Source: Salinisphaera sp. LB1
Lineage (GTDB): Bacteria > Pseudomonadota > Gammaproteobacteria > Nevskiales > Salinisphaeraceae
Length of the DNA stretch: 64,000 nt
NCBI RefSeq assembly: GCF_003177035.1
Contig: NZ_CP029488.1
Location: 1,116,001 to 1,180,000 of the forward strand
Direction: 5' to 3'
The notes below the pieces were generated by a model. The model was not told the DNA's origin. It did no database searches and worked only from the letters and a program-made list of their open reading frames with translations. The position numbers and the translations under genes are program-made. Positions 10,275 through 17,860 of the stretch are shown here, one piece after another (position 1 is the stretch's first letter; each line of letters starts with the position of its first letter).

Positions 10275-10296
10275 TGATCAACTCCTCGGGCAAGCG

Positions 10297-10326
10297 AAGC
10301 GCGCCGGCATGGCAACCGGCGCGCTT
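10297..10326 (-). terminator. Intercistronic hairpin between binding-protein and ATPase genes
   Basis: AAGCGCGCCGG (10297-10307) and CCGGCGCGCTT (10316-10326) are perfect 11-bp complementary arms around an 8-base loop. The hairpin sits just after the binding-protein stop codon and ahead of the ATPase start. Such structures protect the 3' end of binding-protein mRNA or partly end transcription, giving more binding protein than membrane components. There is no long U run, so full termination is unlikely. Confidence 0.7.
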
Positions 10327-10338
10327 GGGATAGCCCGC

Positions 10339-11295
10339 TCAGCTGCCCCAGTGGAAGCTGGCCGCGGTCTTGGGCGTCACCGGCGTGACGTCCACCGGGA
10401 TCGTGTCCGGACTCTTCACGCCGTGGTACTTCTTCAGCGCCAGATGCAGCGCCTTCACGACCTCGACGTCCGGATGCTGTGCTACGTCGACGACGATCGG
10501 CGTGTTCGGCTTCTGCATGGCCTTGATCACCTCCGGATTGCCGTCGATGGTGGCCAGCTTCACGTGGTTGCTGGACGAATTCAGGGCCACCAGCGCGCCC
10601 AGCGTGCCGCCGTCGTTGACGCTAAACAGGCCGTCCAGATCCGGATGTGACTGCAGCATGTTCTCGGTCACGTTCATGGCCGTATTGCGCTCTTGATGAC
10701 CGTTCTGCTCGTCGACAATCTGGATGCCCTTGGCTTCGCCCAGCGCCTTCTTGCAACCCTTGACGCGCTGCAGGATCGGCGTTACCGGAATACCGTTGAG
10801 GATCGCGACCTTGCCCTTGCCATTCAGGCTCTTGGCCAGATACTGGCAAGACAGATAGCCCGCCTTGAAATTCTTCGAACCGACAAAGCCGGAGACCGGC
10901 CCATCGGCCTGGGCATCGACCGCCACCACCGGAATACCGGCGTTATGCGCCGAGACCACCGCCGACTGCACACCCACCGTATCGGTCGGGTTGAGCAGCA
11001 GAATATCCACGCCGCGCTGGATCATGTCCTCGACGTCGCTGGTCTGCTTGGAGATATCGTGATGCGCGTCGGTGACGATGAGCTTGGCACCCATCTTGTC
11101 GACCTGCTTCTGCAACGCCTTCTGCATCGTCACGAAGTAGGGATTATTCAGTTCCTGGAACGACATACCGATAACGAGCTGGTCGTTCGGCTTGTTGTGG
11201 CTATCAGCCGCGGCGGCGGGCAGAGCGACGGCGGCGAGCGGTATCAGCGCGAGCGCGACGGCCCGGCGCAGGGAAGGGAGTTTGATGCCTGGCAT
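10339..11295 (-). CDS. Sugar ABC transporter substrate-binding protein (RbsB type)
   Basis: A 318-residue periplasmic protein. After MPGIKLPSLRRA comes a hydrophobic stretch ending LPAAAADS, a clear Sec signal peptide with cleavage near residue 29. The mature part begins with LVIGMSFQELNNPYF, the first strand of the Peripla_BP_4 fold, and contains NPTDTVGVQSAV and VNDGGTLGALVAL, both usual for RbsB relatives. The ATG at 11295 was chosen because GAGGAG lies 6 bases upstream. It is the first gene of the importer operon and would capture ribitol or a related pentitol. The specificity is inferred from the catabolic neighbours. Confidence 0.88.
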   Translation of the reverse strand: MPGIKLPSLRRAVALALIPLAAVALPAAAADSHNKPNDQLVIGMSFQELNNPYFVTMQKALQKQVDKMGAKLIVTDAHHDISKQTSDVEDMIQRGVDILLLNPTDTVGVQSAVVSAHNAGIPVVAVDAQADGPVSGFVGSKNFKAGYLSCQYLAKSLNGKGKVAILNGIPVTPILQRVKGCKKALGEAKGIQIVDEQNGHQERNTAMNVTENMLQSHPDLDGLFSVNDGGTLGALVALNSSSNHVKLATIDGNPEVIKAMQKPNTPIVVDVAQHPDVEVVKALHLALKKYHGVKSPDTIPVDVTPVTPKTAASFHWGS

Positions 11296-11370
11296 GGTGA
11301 TCTCCTCGATCGATGCATTGGCGATCAGTGTGCTTATTTGCCATAAGCACAAAATCTCAATGCGATTATT

Positions 11371-11386
11371 GATGTTAACGTTGTCA
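11371..11386. promoter_or_regulatory. Candidate LacI-family operator
   Basis: GATGTTAACGTTGTCA lies in the divergent space between the importer operon and the ribulokinase gene. It is an imperfect palindrome with a central CG, differing at two bases from TGTTAACGTTAACA, a form common among LacI-family sites. The LacI-type gene at 5543 is the obvious partner. The position would allow control of both directions. Confidence 0.5.
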
Positions 11387-11553
11387 TTTCACGCTAATCC
11401 CCAACCGCAAGACGGCACAATCCAACTTTTGGCTATAACGACTAAAGTCGAGACCGTGCCGCGAGCGCCAGCCATGCGAACGCGGCACAGTAATCGCCCC
11501 AGGGCGGCCACCGCAGACGGTACCGGCCCTTCCATGCCCAGCGAGGACAGTTC

Positions 11554-13170
11554 ATGAACGCACACTATCTCGGCATCGATGTCGGTTCCGCCAGCGTCCG
11601 GGCTGGCGTGTTCGACGGCACCGGCCGTTGCTTGGCTCAGGCCGCCCGGCCGATTGCCCAGTTCCGCCCCGAGACAGATTTCGTCGAACAGTCGAGCGAC
11701 GATATCTGGCAGGCCTGCGTGGCGGCGGTGCGAGGCGCCGTGACCGAAGCCGGCGTGTCCGCCGACAGCGTGCGGGCGATCGGCTTCGATGCCACCTGCT
11801 CGCTGGTCGCCCTCGGCGCCGACGGCAAGCCGGTCTCGGTTTCGCCGACCGACGACGATACGCAGAACATCGTTATGTGGATGGATCATCGCGCCACCGC
11901 CGAGGCGCGCGAGATCACGGCCACCAGACATGAAGCGCTGCGCTATATCGGCGGCCAGGTCAGCCCGGAGCTGGAATTGCCGAAACTGTTGTGGCTGGCG
12001 CGCCACCGCCCGGATCAATACGAACGTGCCGCCATATTTCTCGATCTGGCCGACTACATGACCGCCCGCGCGGTCGGCGGGCTTGGCGGCGAAGCCGCGC
12101 CGACCAAGAGCGTGTGCACCCAGGTCTGCAAATGGCTGTATCTGGCGCACGAGGGCCGCTGGCCAACCGATCTGCTGCAACAGCTCGGCCTCGAATCCCT
12201 GCTCGACAAGCCGCGCATGACCGGGCCGATCCGCGCGCCGGGCGCCCCGGCGGGCCGTCTCGCGCCCGAGGTGGCCGAAGCGTTCGGCCTGACCGGCGAG
12301 ATCACGGTGGCCACCGGCCTGATCGATGCCCATGCGGGGGCACTCGGTATGCTGGGCGGCGCCCCGGAAGCAAGCCTGGCCGTGATTGCCGGCACATCCA
12401 CTTGCCACATCGCCTTCTCGCACGAGCCCTGCTTCGTGCCCGGCGTCTGGGGCCCCTACTGGGGCGCGGTGCTGCCCGACGGCTGGATCAACGAAGGCGG
12501 CCAGAGCGCGGTCGGCGCCCTGATCGATCACGTGCTCCGCGATCACGCCGCCCACGGCGCGCTGATGGCCGCGGCCGAAGCCCAGGGTGTGAGCCACTTC
12601 GATATCCTCAATGCCCGGCTCGACGCCATGGAGGCCGAAGCCGGCGACGCGCCGCTAACGCGGGATATCCACGTGCTCGATTACCACCACGGCAACCGCT
12701 CACCACTCGCCGATGCCTCGCTGACCGGTGTTTTCACCGGGTTGACGCTGGCCGAGAACATCGACGACCTCGCCTTGCGCTATCTGGCCACGCTACAGGC
12801 CGTGTCCTACGGCACGCGTCACATCGTCGAAGCGCTCAACGAGCACGGGCATGCGGTGAACCGGCTCCGTCTGTGTGGCGGCATACTCAAGAACGAACGC
12901 TGGCTGGCCGAAACCGCCGATGCCACCGGGCTGCCGATCGAACTACCGGCGGAGACCGAAACCGTGCTGCTGGGCAGCGCCATGCTGGCCGCGACCGCCT
13001 GTGGCGATCAGCCCGACCTGCGCACCGCGGCGGCCGCGATGAGCAGCACCGACCGCGTGATAGAGCCCCGCGCCGAGCGCCGTGCTTTTCACGAGGCCAA
13101 ATACCGGGTCTATCGCGCGATACATGCCGATCAGCTCGCGTATCGCGAGATCATGGCGGGCATCGATTGA
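11554..13170 (+). CDS. FGGY-family carbohydrate kinase, probable D-ribulokinase
   Basis: A 538-residue FGGY kinase. It starts YLGIDVGSASVRAGVFD, the phosphate-binding loop of the first actin-like domain. It continues with IGFDATCSLV, MWMDHRA (substrate-binding Asp-His) and GGQVSPELELPKLLWL, and has the adenosine-binding region LRLCGGILKN near residue 435. The DATCSLV and MWMDHRA motifs are those of the D-ribulokinase/YDR109C subgroup rather than of xylulokinase or glycerol kinase. It would phosphorylate D-ribulose, made by the ribitol dehydrogenase, to D-ribulose 5-phosphate, which enters the pentose phosphate pathway. It is transcribed divergently from the importer, with GCGAGGAC as ribosome-binding site. 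Confidence 0.85.
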   Translation: MNAHYLGIDVGSASVRAGVFDGTGRCLAQAARPIAQFRPETDFVEQSSDDIWQACVAAVRGAVTEAGVSADSVRAIGFDATCSLVALGADGKPVSVSPTDDDTQNIVMWMDHRATAEAREITATRHEALRYIGGQVSPELELPKLLWLARHRPDQYERAAIFLDLADYMTARAVGGLGGEAAPTKSVCTQVCKWLYLAHEGRWPTDLLQQLGLESLLDKPRMTGPIRAPGAPAGRLAPEVAEAFGLTGEITVATGLIDAHAGALGMLGGAPEASLAVIAGTSTCHIAFSHEPCFVPGVWGPYWGAVLPDGWINEGGQSAVGALIDHVLRDHAAHGALMAAAEAQGVSHFDILNARLDAMEAEAGDAPLTRDIHVLDYHHGNRSPLADASLTGVFTGLTLAENIDDLALRYLATLQAVSYGTRHIVEALNEHGHAVNRLRLCGGILKNERWLAETADATGLPIELPAETETVLLGSAMLAATACGDQPDLRTAAAAMSSTDRVIEPRAERRAFHEAKYRVYRAIHADQLAYREIMAGID

Positions 13171-13195
13171 ACCCGGGAGGCCCGGCCCTCGCTTT

Positions 13196-13432
13196 CTAAC
13201 GCGCCTGCCGACGCAGTGGCGCCAGCAGGCCGCGCAGATCGTTGTGGTCGATCTGATACATCAACGCCAGCAGCCGGCCCAGTTCGCCGGCCGGAAAACC
13301 GGCGCGCGAGAACCAGGCCAGATACCCGCCGGGCAGATCGGCGATCACGCGCCCTTCGTACTTGCCGAACGGCATGGTGCGCGTGACCAGTTTTTCCAGA
13401 TCCTGGGGGTTCACAACGGCCTCGATGCGCAA
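13196..13432 (-). CDS. DUF3820 family protein
   Basis: A small protein of about 78 residues. The core MPFGKYEGRVIADLPGGYLAWF is the diagnostic DUF3820 stretch (MPFGKYKG..L.DLP..YL.W), sometimes labelled as a quorum-sensing-regulated virulence factor on weak grounds. The start is not secure: the frame opens with TTG at 13432, and a GTG six codons later is an alternative. It converges with the kinase gene, 25 bases apart. No functional link to either neighbour is visible. Confidence 0.75.
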   Translation of the reverse strand: MRIEAVVNPQDLEKLVTRTMPFGKYEGRVIADLPGGYLAWFSRAGFPAGELGRLLALMYQIDHNDLRGLLAPLRRQAR

Positions 13433-13489
13433 AGCTCGAGCGTGGCTCGGGCGCCATCCATCTTAAACGAAGTCGGCGCCCGCGCCTCA

Positions 13490-14935
13490 TCAACTGGCTT
13501 CGCGCTCGGCCAGAGCCCGGTCGGACGCCTCGATCGCATGGCGTTCGGCAACGGTATCGATCCCCGAAGCGAGCCACCAATACAATCCGCCCGCGACGAC
13601 CAGACCGACGAGAAACGAGATATCCGCCCCGCCGAGCCAGTGCGTCACGGTGCCGGTGTAAAACGAAATATCGAAGAACGGGATCATGGCGACGAAACCC
13701 ACCCCGTAGGCCAGCATGCCGCGCCAGGACCATTGCCCGTAGATGCCGTTCGGATTGAAGATCTCGGTAATCGCGTAACGGCCGTGGCGCACGATATAGA
13801 AATCGATCAGATTCACGGCGGTCCACGGCACCAGGAAATACAGCATCAGGATGACGAAGTTGTTGAAGCTGCCGAGATAACTGTCCGGAATCGTGAGTGC
13901 AACCGCGGTCGCGATCGCGCCGAACAACACGATGCCGACCACGCGTATCGAGATCGTCGGCCGGACCGGCCGGTAGGCGTCGACGGTGCTGATACCGGTG
14001 AGCATGGCGCCGTACATGTTCACGGCCATCACGCTGATCAGCGCGGGCACCGAGGCCAGCACGGCGAAGGTACCGAAGCCGGGCAGCATTTCGTTGCCGA
14101 CCGACTGCAGACTGCTGATCGCTTCCGGGTGCGGCAGCGCCGCGGCCAGAAATGCCCCCAGCGACATCAGCCAGATCGCCGAACCGCCCGCGCCGAGATA
14201 GGTCCAGGAAATCACGCCGCGCGACGACACGTTGCTTGGCAGATAACGCGAATAATCGGACACATACACGGCATAACTGATCTGGTAACCGGCCGCGGCC
14301 GAGAACTGGACCAGAAAAACGGCCCAGCCCGCGCCGGACTGATGCGCCGCGGCGTGCCCGTGCAGCACGACCGCGCCAATCGTGAGCAATGCGAACACGG
14401 CAATCAGGATCGGCGTGAGCCAGCGCTGCACGAAATGCAGCAGATCGTGGCCAATGACGGCAATGCCGATGGCCAGCAGCACCAGCAACGGATACCAGAA
14501 CAACGGCCCGCCGGGCAGTACCAGCCGCAGTGCTTCGGTGGCCAGAATGACGTTGAACACGTTGAAGCCGCAGTAGACGAAGATGGTGGCGGCAAACGGC
14601 AGAATCGCCCCGCGCGAGCCGAACTGGGCGCGCGACTGGATCATCTGCGGCAGCCCGAGACGCGGCCCCTGATTGGCATGAAACGCCATGAAGAACGTGC
14701 CGAAAGCCGCGCCCAGCACCACAGCGAGCACGCTCCACCACACGCCCATTCCCAGCGAGGGGCCGACGAAGCCAGTCACCATGGTCGTGAGCACGAAATT
14801 GCCCGTGAACCAGAACGGCCCCTGATGCCAGACCTTGCCGTGGCGCTCGGACTTGGGCACGTAATCGATCGAGCGGACCTCGACCACGCCGGCACGGACC
14901 GCGGACCGTGCGTTATCGCTTGTTGTTTGGCTCAT
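13490..14935 (-). CDS. NCS1 family nucleobase/hydantoin-type permease
   Basis: A 481-residue inner-membrane protein with about 12 hydrophobic helices. The N-terminal soluble part ends at KSERHGKVWHQGPFWFTGNF, followed by helix 1. Motifs such as SRAQFGSRGA, DYSRYLP and the GFGTFAVLASVPA region fit the NCS1 (CodB/PucI/Mhp1) family of sodium- or proton-coupled symporters for nucleobases, hydantoins and related nitrogen compounds. It is downstream of the arginase-family gene (58 bases), so it presumably imports that enzyme's substrate or a precursor. The pairing suggests a guanidino compound rather than a nucleobase, but this is inference. Confidence 0.85.
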   Translation of the reverse strand: MSQTTSDNARSAVRAGVVEVRSIDYVPKSERHGKVWHQGPFWFTGNFVLTTMVTGFVGPSLGMGVWWSVLAVVLGAAFGTFFMAFHANQGPRLGLPQMIQSRAQFGSRGAILPFAATIFVYCGFNVFNVILATEALRLVLPGGPLFWYPLLVLLAIGIAVIGHDLLHFVQRWLTPILIAVFALLTIGAVVLHGHAAAHQSGAGWAVFLVQFSAAAGYQISYAVYVSDYSRYLPSNVSSRGVISWTYLGAGGSAIWLMSLGAFLAAALPHPEAISSLQSVGNEMLPGFGTFAVLASVPALISVMAVNMYGAMLTGISTVDAYRPVRPTISIRVVGIVLFGAIATAVALTIPDSYLGSFNNFVILMLYFLVPWTAVNLIDFYIVRHGRYAITEIFNPNGIYGQWSWRGMLAYGVGFVAMIPFFDISFYTGTVTHWLGGADISFLVGLVVAGGLYWWLASGIDTVAERHAIEASDRALAEREAS

Positions 14936-14993
14936 TGTCTCCCCTTTGCTTTTTATGTCGGTTGGGCCATGCCGGCCGCTACCCGGCGATGGG

Positions 14994-15950
14994 TCATTCG
15001 CGATACGTCACGCCCGGCAGCACACAGAGCATTTCGTAGAGCAGATTGGCGCCCAGCAGCGCGGTGTTGCCGCTCGGGTCGTAGGGCGGCGCCACCTCGA
15101 CCAGATCGGCTCCGACTAGATCCAGGCCGCGGCAGCCGCGCACGATCTCCAGTGCTTGCGGCGGCGTCAGGCCGGCGATCTCGGCGGTGCCGGTGCCGGG
15201 CGCGAACCCGGGATCGAGGCTGTCGATGTCGAAACTCAGGTAAACCGGGCCGCCGCCGACCTGCTCACGCGTTTCGGCCATGAGTGGTGACAGACTCTTG
15301 TGCCAGCACTGTTCGGCCGGCACCACGCGGGCGCCCTGCTGGCGCGCCCAGTCGAAATCGTCGGCGGTGTAGCCGGTGCCGCGCAGCCCGATCTGGATCA
15401 TGCGCGGCGTGTCGATCAGCCCTTCCTCGATGGCGCGCCGGAACGGCGTGCCGTGGGCGATTGCCTCGCCGAACATGTGCTCGTTGGTGTCGGCGTGAGC
15501 GTCGACATGGATCAACCCCACCGGGCCATGCCGCCGGGCCATGGCCCGCAGGATCGGCAGCGTGAGCGTGTGGTCGCCGCCCAGCGTCAGCGGCCGGCAG
15601 CCGGTGGCGATGATCTCGGCATGGAAGGCCTCGATGATGTCCACGCTCTTTTTCAGATCGAAGGTATTGATCGGCACATCGCCGATATCGGCGACCTGCA
15701 GGGCATCGAACGGGGCCGCGCCGGTGGCCATGTTGTATGGCCGCAACATACGGGATTCGTCGCGGATCTGGCGCGGCCCGAGCCGGGTGCCGGGCCGGTT
15801 GGAGGTGCCAATATCCAGCGGCACGCCAACGAACGCGGCGTCCAGGCCCGTCGCATCGGTCTGGCTCGGCAGGCGCATCATCGTCGCCGGGCCGCCAAAG
15901 CGCGGCATGGCGTTGCCGCCGAGCGGTTGATTGCGTTCGTTGCTGGCCAT
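14994..15950 (-). CDS. Arginase/agmatinase family ureohydrolase
   Basis: A 318-residue metal hydrolase. All six manganese/nickel ligands of the family are visible: His127 in GGDHT, Asp150, His152 and Asp154 in VDAHAD, and Asp241 and Asp243 in SFDIDSLDP. The N-terminal RFGGPATMMRLP and GTRLGPRQIRDESRMLRPYN resemble guanidinobutyrase, guanidinopropionase and agmatinase rather than arginase itself. It would release urea from a guanidino substrate. The ATG at 15950 has GGAGG 9 bases upstream, and a sigma-54 promoter lies just before. The coupling with an NCS1 permease and a sigma-54 activator is distinctive. The exact substrate cannot be read from sequence. Confidence 0.87.
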   Translation of the reverse strand: MASNERNQPLGGNAMPRFGGPATMMRLPSQTDATGLDAAFVGVPLDIGTSNRPGTRLGPRQIRDESRMLRPYNMATGAAPFDALQVADIGDVPINTFDLKKSVDIIEAFHAEIIATGCRPLTLGGDHTLTLPILRAMARRHGPVGLIHVDAHADTNEHMFGEAIAHGTPFRRAIEEGLIDTPRMIQIGLRGTGYTADDFDWARQQGARVVPAEQCWHKSLSPLMAETREQVGGGPVYLSFDIDSLDPGFAPGTGTAEIAGLTPPQALEIVRGCRGLDLVGADLVEVAPPYDPSGNTALLGANLLYEMLCVLPGVTYRE

Positions 15951-15983
15951 GGTTCTCGCCTCCGTTACATCTGCGTCTTGTCG

Positions 15984-16000
15984 AGCAAGAAGCGGGCCGG
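15984..16000 (-). promoter_or_regulatory. Candidate sigma-54 promoter for the ureohydrolase-permease operon
   Basis: On the minus strand the sequence is CCGGCCCGCTTCTTGCT. GG (15997-15998) and GC (15985-15986) are separated by exactly 10 bases, as required for -24/-12 promoters, and the -12 half TTGCT fits the consensus. Transcription would start near 15973, leaving a short leader to the ATG at 15950. A sigma-54 activator is encoded divergently. Confidence 0.65.
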
Positions 16001-16051
16001 GATGTAACCCCTTGATTCTTCGACGAGCGAGCCGGCTGAGCAATTCAGTAA

Positions 16052-16100
16052 TGAATCTTTGACGGAGACAGGCGATTCAAAATAGATTTATCTGATTCAA
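16052..16100. promoter_or_regulatory. Candidate upstream activator sites (TGAATC/GATTCA repeats)
   Basis: TGAATC (16052-16057) is inverted against GATTCA (16074-16079), and another GATTCAA follows at 16094-16100. These lie 55-115 bases upstream of the sigma-54 promoter, the usual distance for enhancer sites bound by a Fis-type activator such as the one encoded next door. Confidence 0.4.
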
Positions 16101-16116
16101 TTACGACTCGATCGCC

Positions 16117-17505
16117 ATGCCGTCAATCGCCCCCCTGAATGCCCTGGAACTCGATGCGGTTCTCGCCTATTCCCACGACCACATCGTGATCACCGACGAG
16201 CGCGGCCGCATTCTCAAGGCCAGCGAAAGTTGCGCCGGCGTCTATGGCCTGCCGCTGCGAGACTTCATCAACGCCTCCACATACGATCTGCAGCGCGATG
16301 GCATTCTTTCGCCGTCGATCACGGTGCGCGTACTCGAACAGCGCCAACCCTGCCACCTCATGCAGGCCACGCGTACCGGCCGCTCGGTGATGGCCAGCGC
16401 CTACCCGGTCTGGGATGGCGACCGGTTGGTTCGGGTCGTGAGTCTGTCCAAGGACATGACCGACATCCGTACGCTGCAGCGCGAGTACGAATTGCTGCAG
16501 CGCCAGTTGGCCGCGCGCGAAACCGCCCCGCCGACCGCACTCGATGCCGACGCGGATATCCCGACCTGCAACCCGCGCATGCGCGAGATCGTGTCGCTGC
16601 TGGAACGCGTGGCCCCCACCGATGCGAGTGTCGTGTTGCTGGGGGAAACCGGCGTGGGCAAGACACGGATCGCGGGCCTGCTCCACCGCCGCAGCCCACG
16701 CGCGGACGGCTCGTTCGTCGAAGCCAATTGCGGCGCCATTCCGGAGACGCTGTTCGAGTCGGAGATGTTCGGCTATGTCGCGGGCGCGTTCAGCGGCGCG
16801 GCGCGCAACGGCAAGCCCGGGCTGGCCGAGCGCGCCCACGGCGGCACGCTGTTTCTGGATGAGGTTGCCGAACTCTCGCCGGCCATGCAGACCAAGCTGC
16901 TGCGCATCCTGCAGGACCGACGCGTCACGCGGCTGGGCAGCACCGAATCGCGTGTGGCGGACTTCCGACTCGTGGCAGCGACCAACCGCGACCTCGATGC
17001 CATGGTGGCGGACGGGCATTTCCGTCTCGATCTGTATCACCGGATCAATGTCGTGCCGATCACGATTCCGGCGCTGCGAGACCGGGCCGAAGATATCCCG
17101 CTATTCATCCAACGCATGCTGGCAGCGCTCAACCAGCGCTACGGAAAACGCAAATCATTGGCGCCGGATGCCTGGTCGGCGCTGCTGACACAACGCTGGG
17201 ACGGCAATCTGCGCGAACTGGAAAACGGGATCGAGCGGCTTTACGTCCTGAGCGACGAAACCACGATTCATGCAGCACCAAGCCTCGGTCCCGTGCCCGG
17301 CGCGACTCACGACGCCGGCCGCGCGGGCGAAACCAGCCCGTTGCCGAGCCTGCGCGAGGCGGTCGAAGCCGCGGAACGGGACTGCCTGGCGGCGGCGTTG
17401 AAACGCTGTACAAGCACGTATCAGATCGCCCGCGAACTCGGCGCCAGCCAGCCCACGATTTTCCGAAAGCTTCGAAAATACGGCCTGACCGCCAACGCCT
17501 CCTGA
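16117..17505 (+). CDS. Sigma-54-dependent PAS-AAA-Fis transcriptional activator
   Basis: A 462-residue enhancer-binding protein. A PAS-like sensor occupies roughly residues 10-120 (DHIVITDERGRILKASES), followed by a coiled segment. The AAA+ domain has Walker A GETGVGKT at 176-183, GAFSGA at 223-228 and GGTLFLDEV at 242-250. A C-terminal Fis-type helix-turn-helix ends the protein (TYQIARELGASQPTIFRKLRKY). The sigma-54 contact loop reads GAFSGA instead of GAFTGA, a conservative change found in some active members. It is divergent from the ureohydrolase operon, whose promoter has a good -24/-12 element, so it very probably activates that operon in response to a small ligand sensed by the PAS domain. 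Confidence 0.9.
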   Translation: MPSIAPLNALELDAVLAYSHDHIVITDERGRILKASESCAGVYGLPLRDFINASTYDLQRDGILSPSITVRVLEQRQPCHLMQATRTGRSVMASAYPVWDGDRLVRVVSLSKDMTDIRTLQREYELLQRQLAARETAPPTALDADADIPTCNPRMREIVSLLERVAPTDASVVLLGETGVGKTRIAGLLHRRSPRADGSFVEANCGAIPETLFESEMFGYVAGAFSGAARNGKPGLAERAHGGTLFLDEVAELSPAMQTKLLRILQDRRVTRLGSTESRVADFRLVAATNRDLDAMVADGHFRLDLYHRINVVPITIPALRDRAEDIPLFIQRMLAALNQRYGKRKSLAPDAWSALLTQRWDGNLRELENGIERLYVLSDETTIHAAPSLGPVPGATHDAGRAGETSPLPSLREAVEAAERDCLAAALKRCTSTYQIARELGASQPTIFRKLRKYGLTANAS

Positions 17506-17563
17506 ATCCGCGCCGGTCACGGCGCCAGTAACCCCGGGGCAGACGCCCCCGTCAGTCGGCGCT

Positions 17564-17579
17564 CATCTGCGGATAAATG
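17564..17579 (+). repeat. CATCTGCGGATAAATG-type dispersed repeat
   Basis: The core CATCTGCGGATAAATG resembles the 3' half of the repeat before pcaL (26974-27014) and, in reverse, the one at 2305-2330. It is a short member of a family of intergenic repeats built from CTGCG words. Confidence 0.6.
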
Positions 17580-17733
17580 CCGCAGGGAAAAGAGGGTATC
17601 GACCCAACAACGGCTGCGGATCAAAGCGATATCGGATCGTTACGCAGGCCGGATTAGCGCCTGTTGTTCGGTCCCACAGTAACGGGTCGATGCCTGCTGT
17701 TTAAGTCGCAAACACGGGCTATGCGCGTGCATG

Positions 17734-17784
17734 TTCCCGGCAACGTTTGCGCCGTGGCAGAACATCTATCGCACGTTTCGACGC
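17734..17784 (+). pseudogene. Possible IS5-type transposase remnant
   Basis: The frame from 17734 reads FPATFAPWQNIYRTFRR. IS5-group transposases have a similar N-terminal string (LP..FGPWQTVY.RFRRW). The match stops after the second arginine and no further transposase sequence or terminal repeats were found. If real, it is the last trace of an old insertion. The short length makes this uncertain. Confidence 0.3.
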
Positions 17785-17860
17785 GGAGCAGGCGCCTATA
17801 AGTTCGAAATCATGCACGATCGGCCGCACGGCCAGGGACGTGCCAGCGAAGCGCGCTGCC

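Larger units (their letters stand above)
17506..17860. other. Intergenic region with repeat and possible transposase remnant
   Basis: These 355 bases lie between the convergent activator and hydrolase genes. They hold one copy of the short CATCTGCGGATAAATG repeat (17564-17579). They also hold a stretch at 17734-17784 that reads FPATFAPWQNIYRTFRR, similar to the N-terminal part of IS5-group transposases, but with no intact gene around it. No terminator hairpin with a T run was recognised. Confidence 0.5.

Noticed and set aside
13082-15283. A very long open frame on the plus strand opposite the NCS1 permease and ureohydrolase genes
   Set aside because: The opposite-strand genes have full family motifs and sensible starts. 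The long frame is rich in Arg, His, Gln and Asp, as expected for the antisense of GC-rich codons, and shows no domain.
16783-16800. GAFSGA instead of GAFTGA as a sign of a defective sigma-54 activator
   Set aside because: Thr to Ser is conservative and occurs in activators; Walker motifs, Fis domain and a matching sigma-54 promoter are intact.
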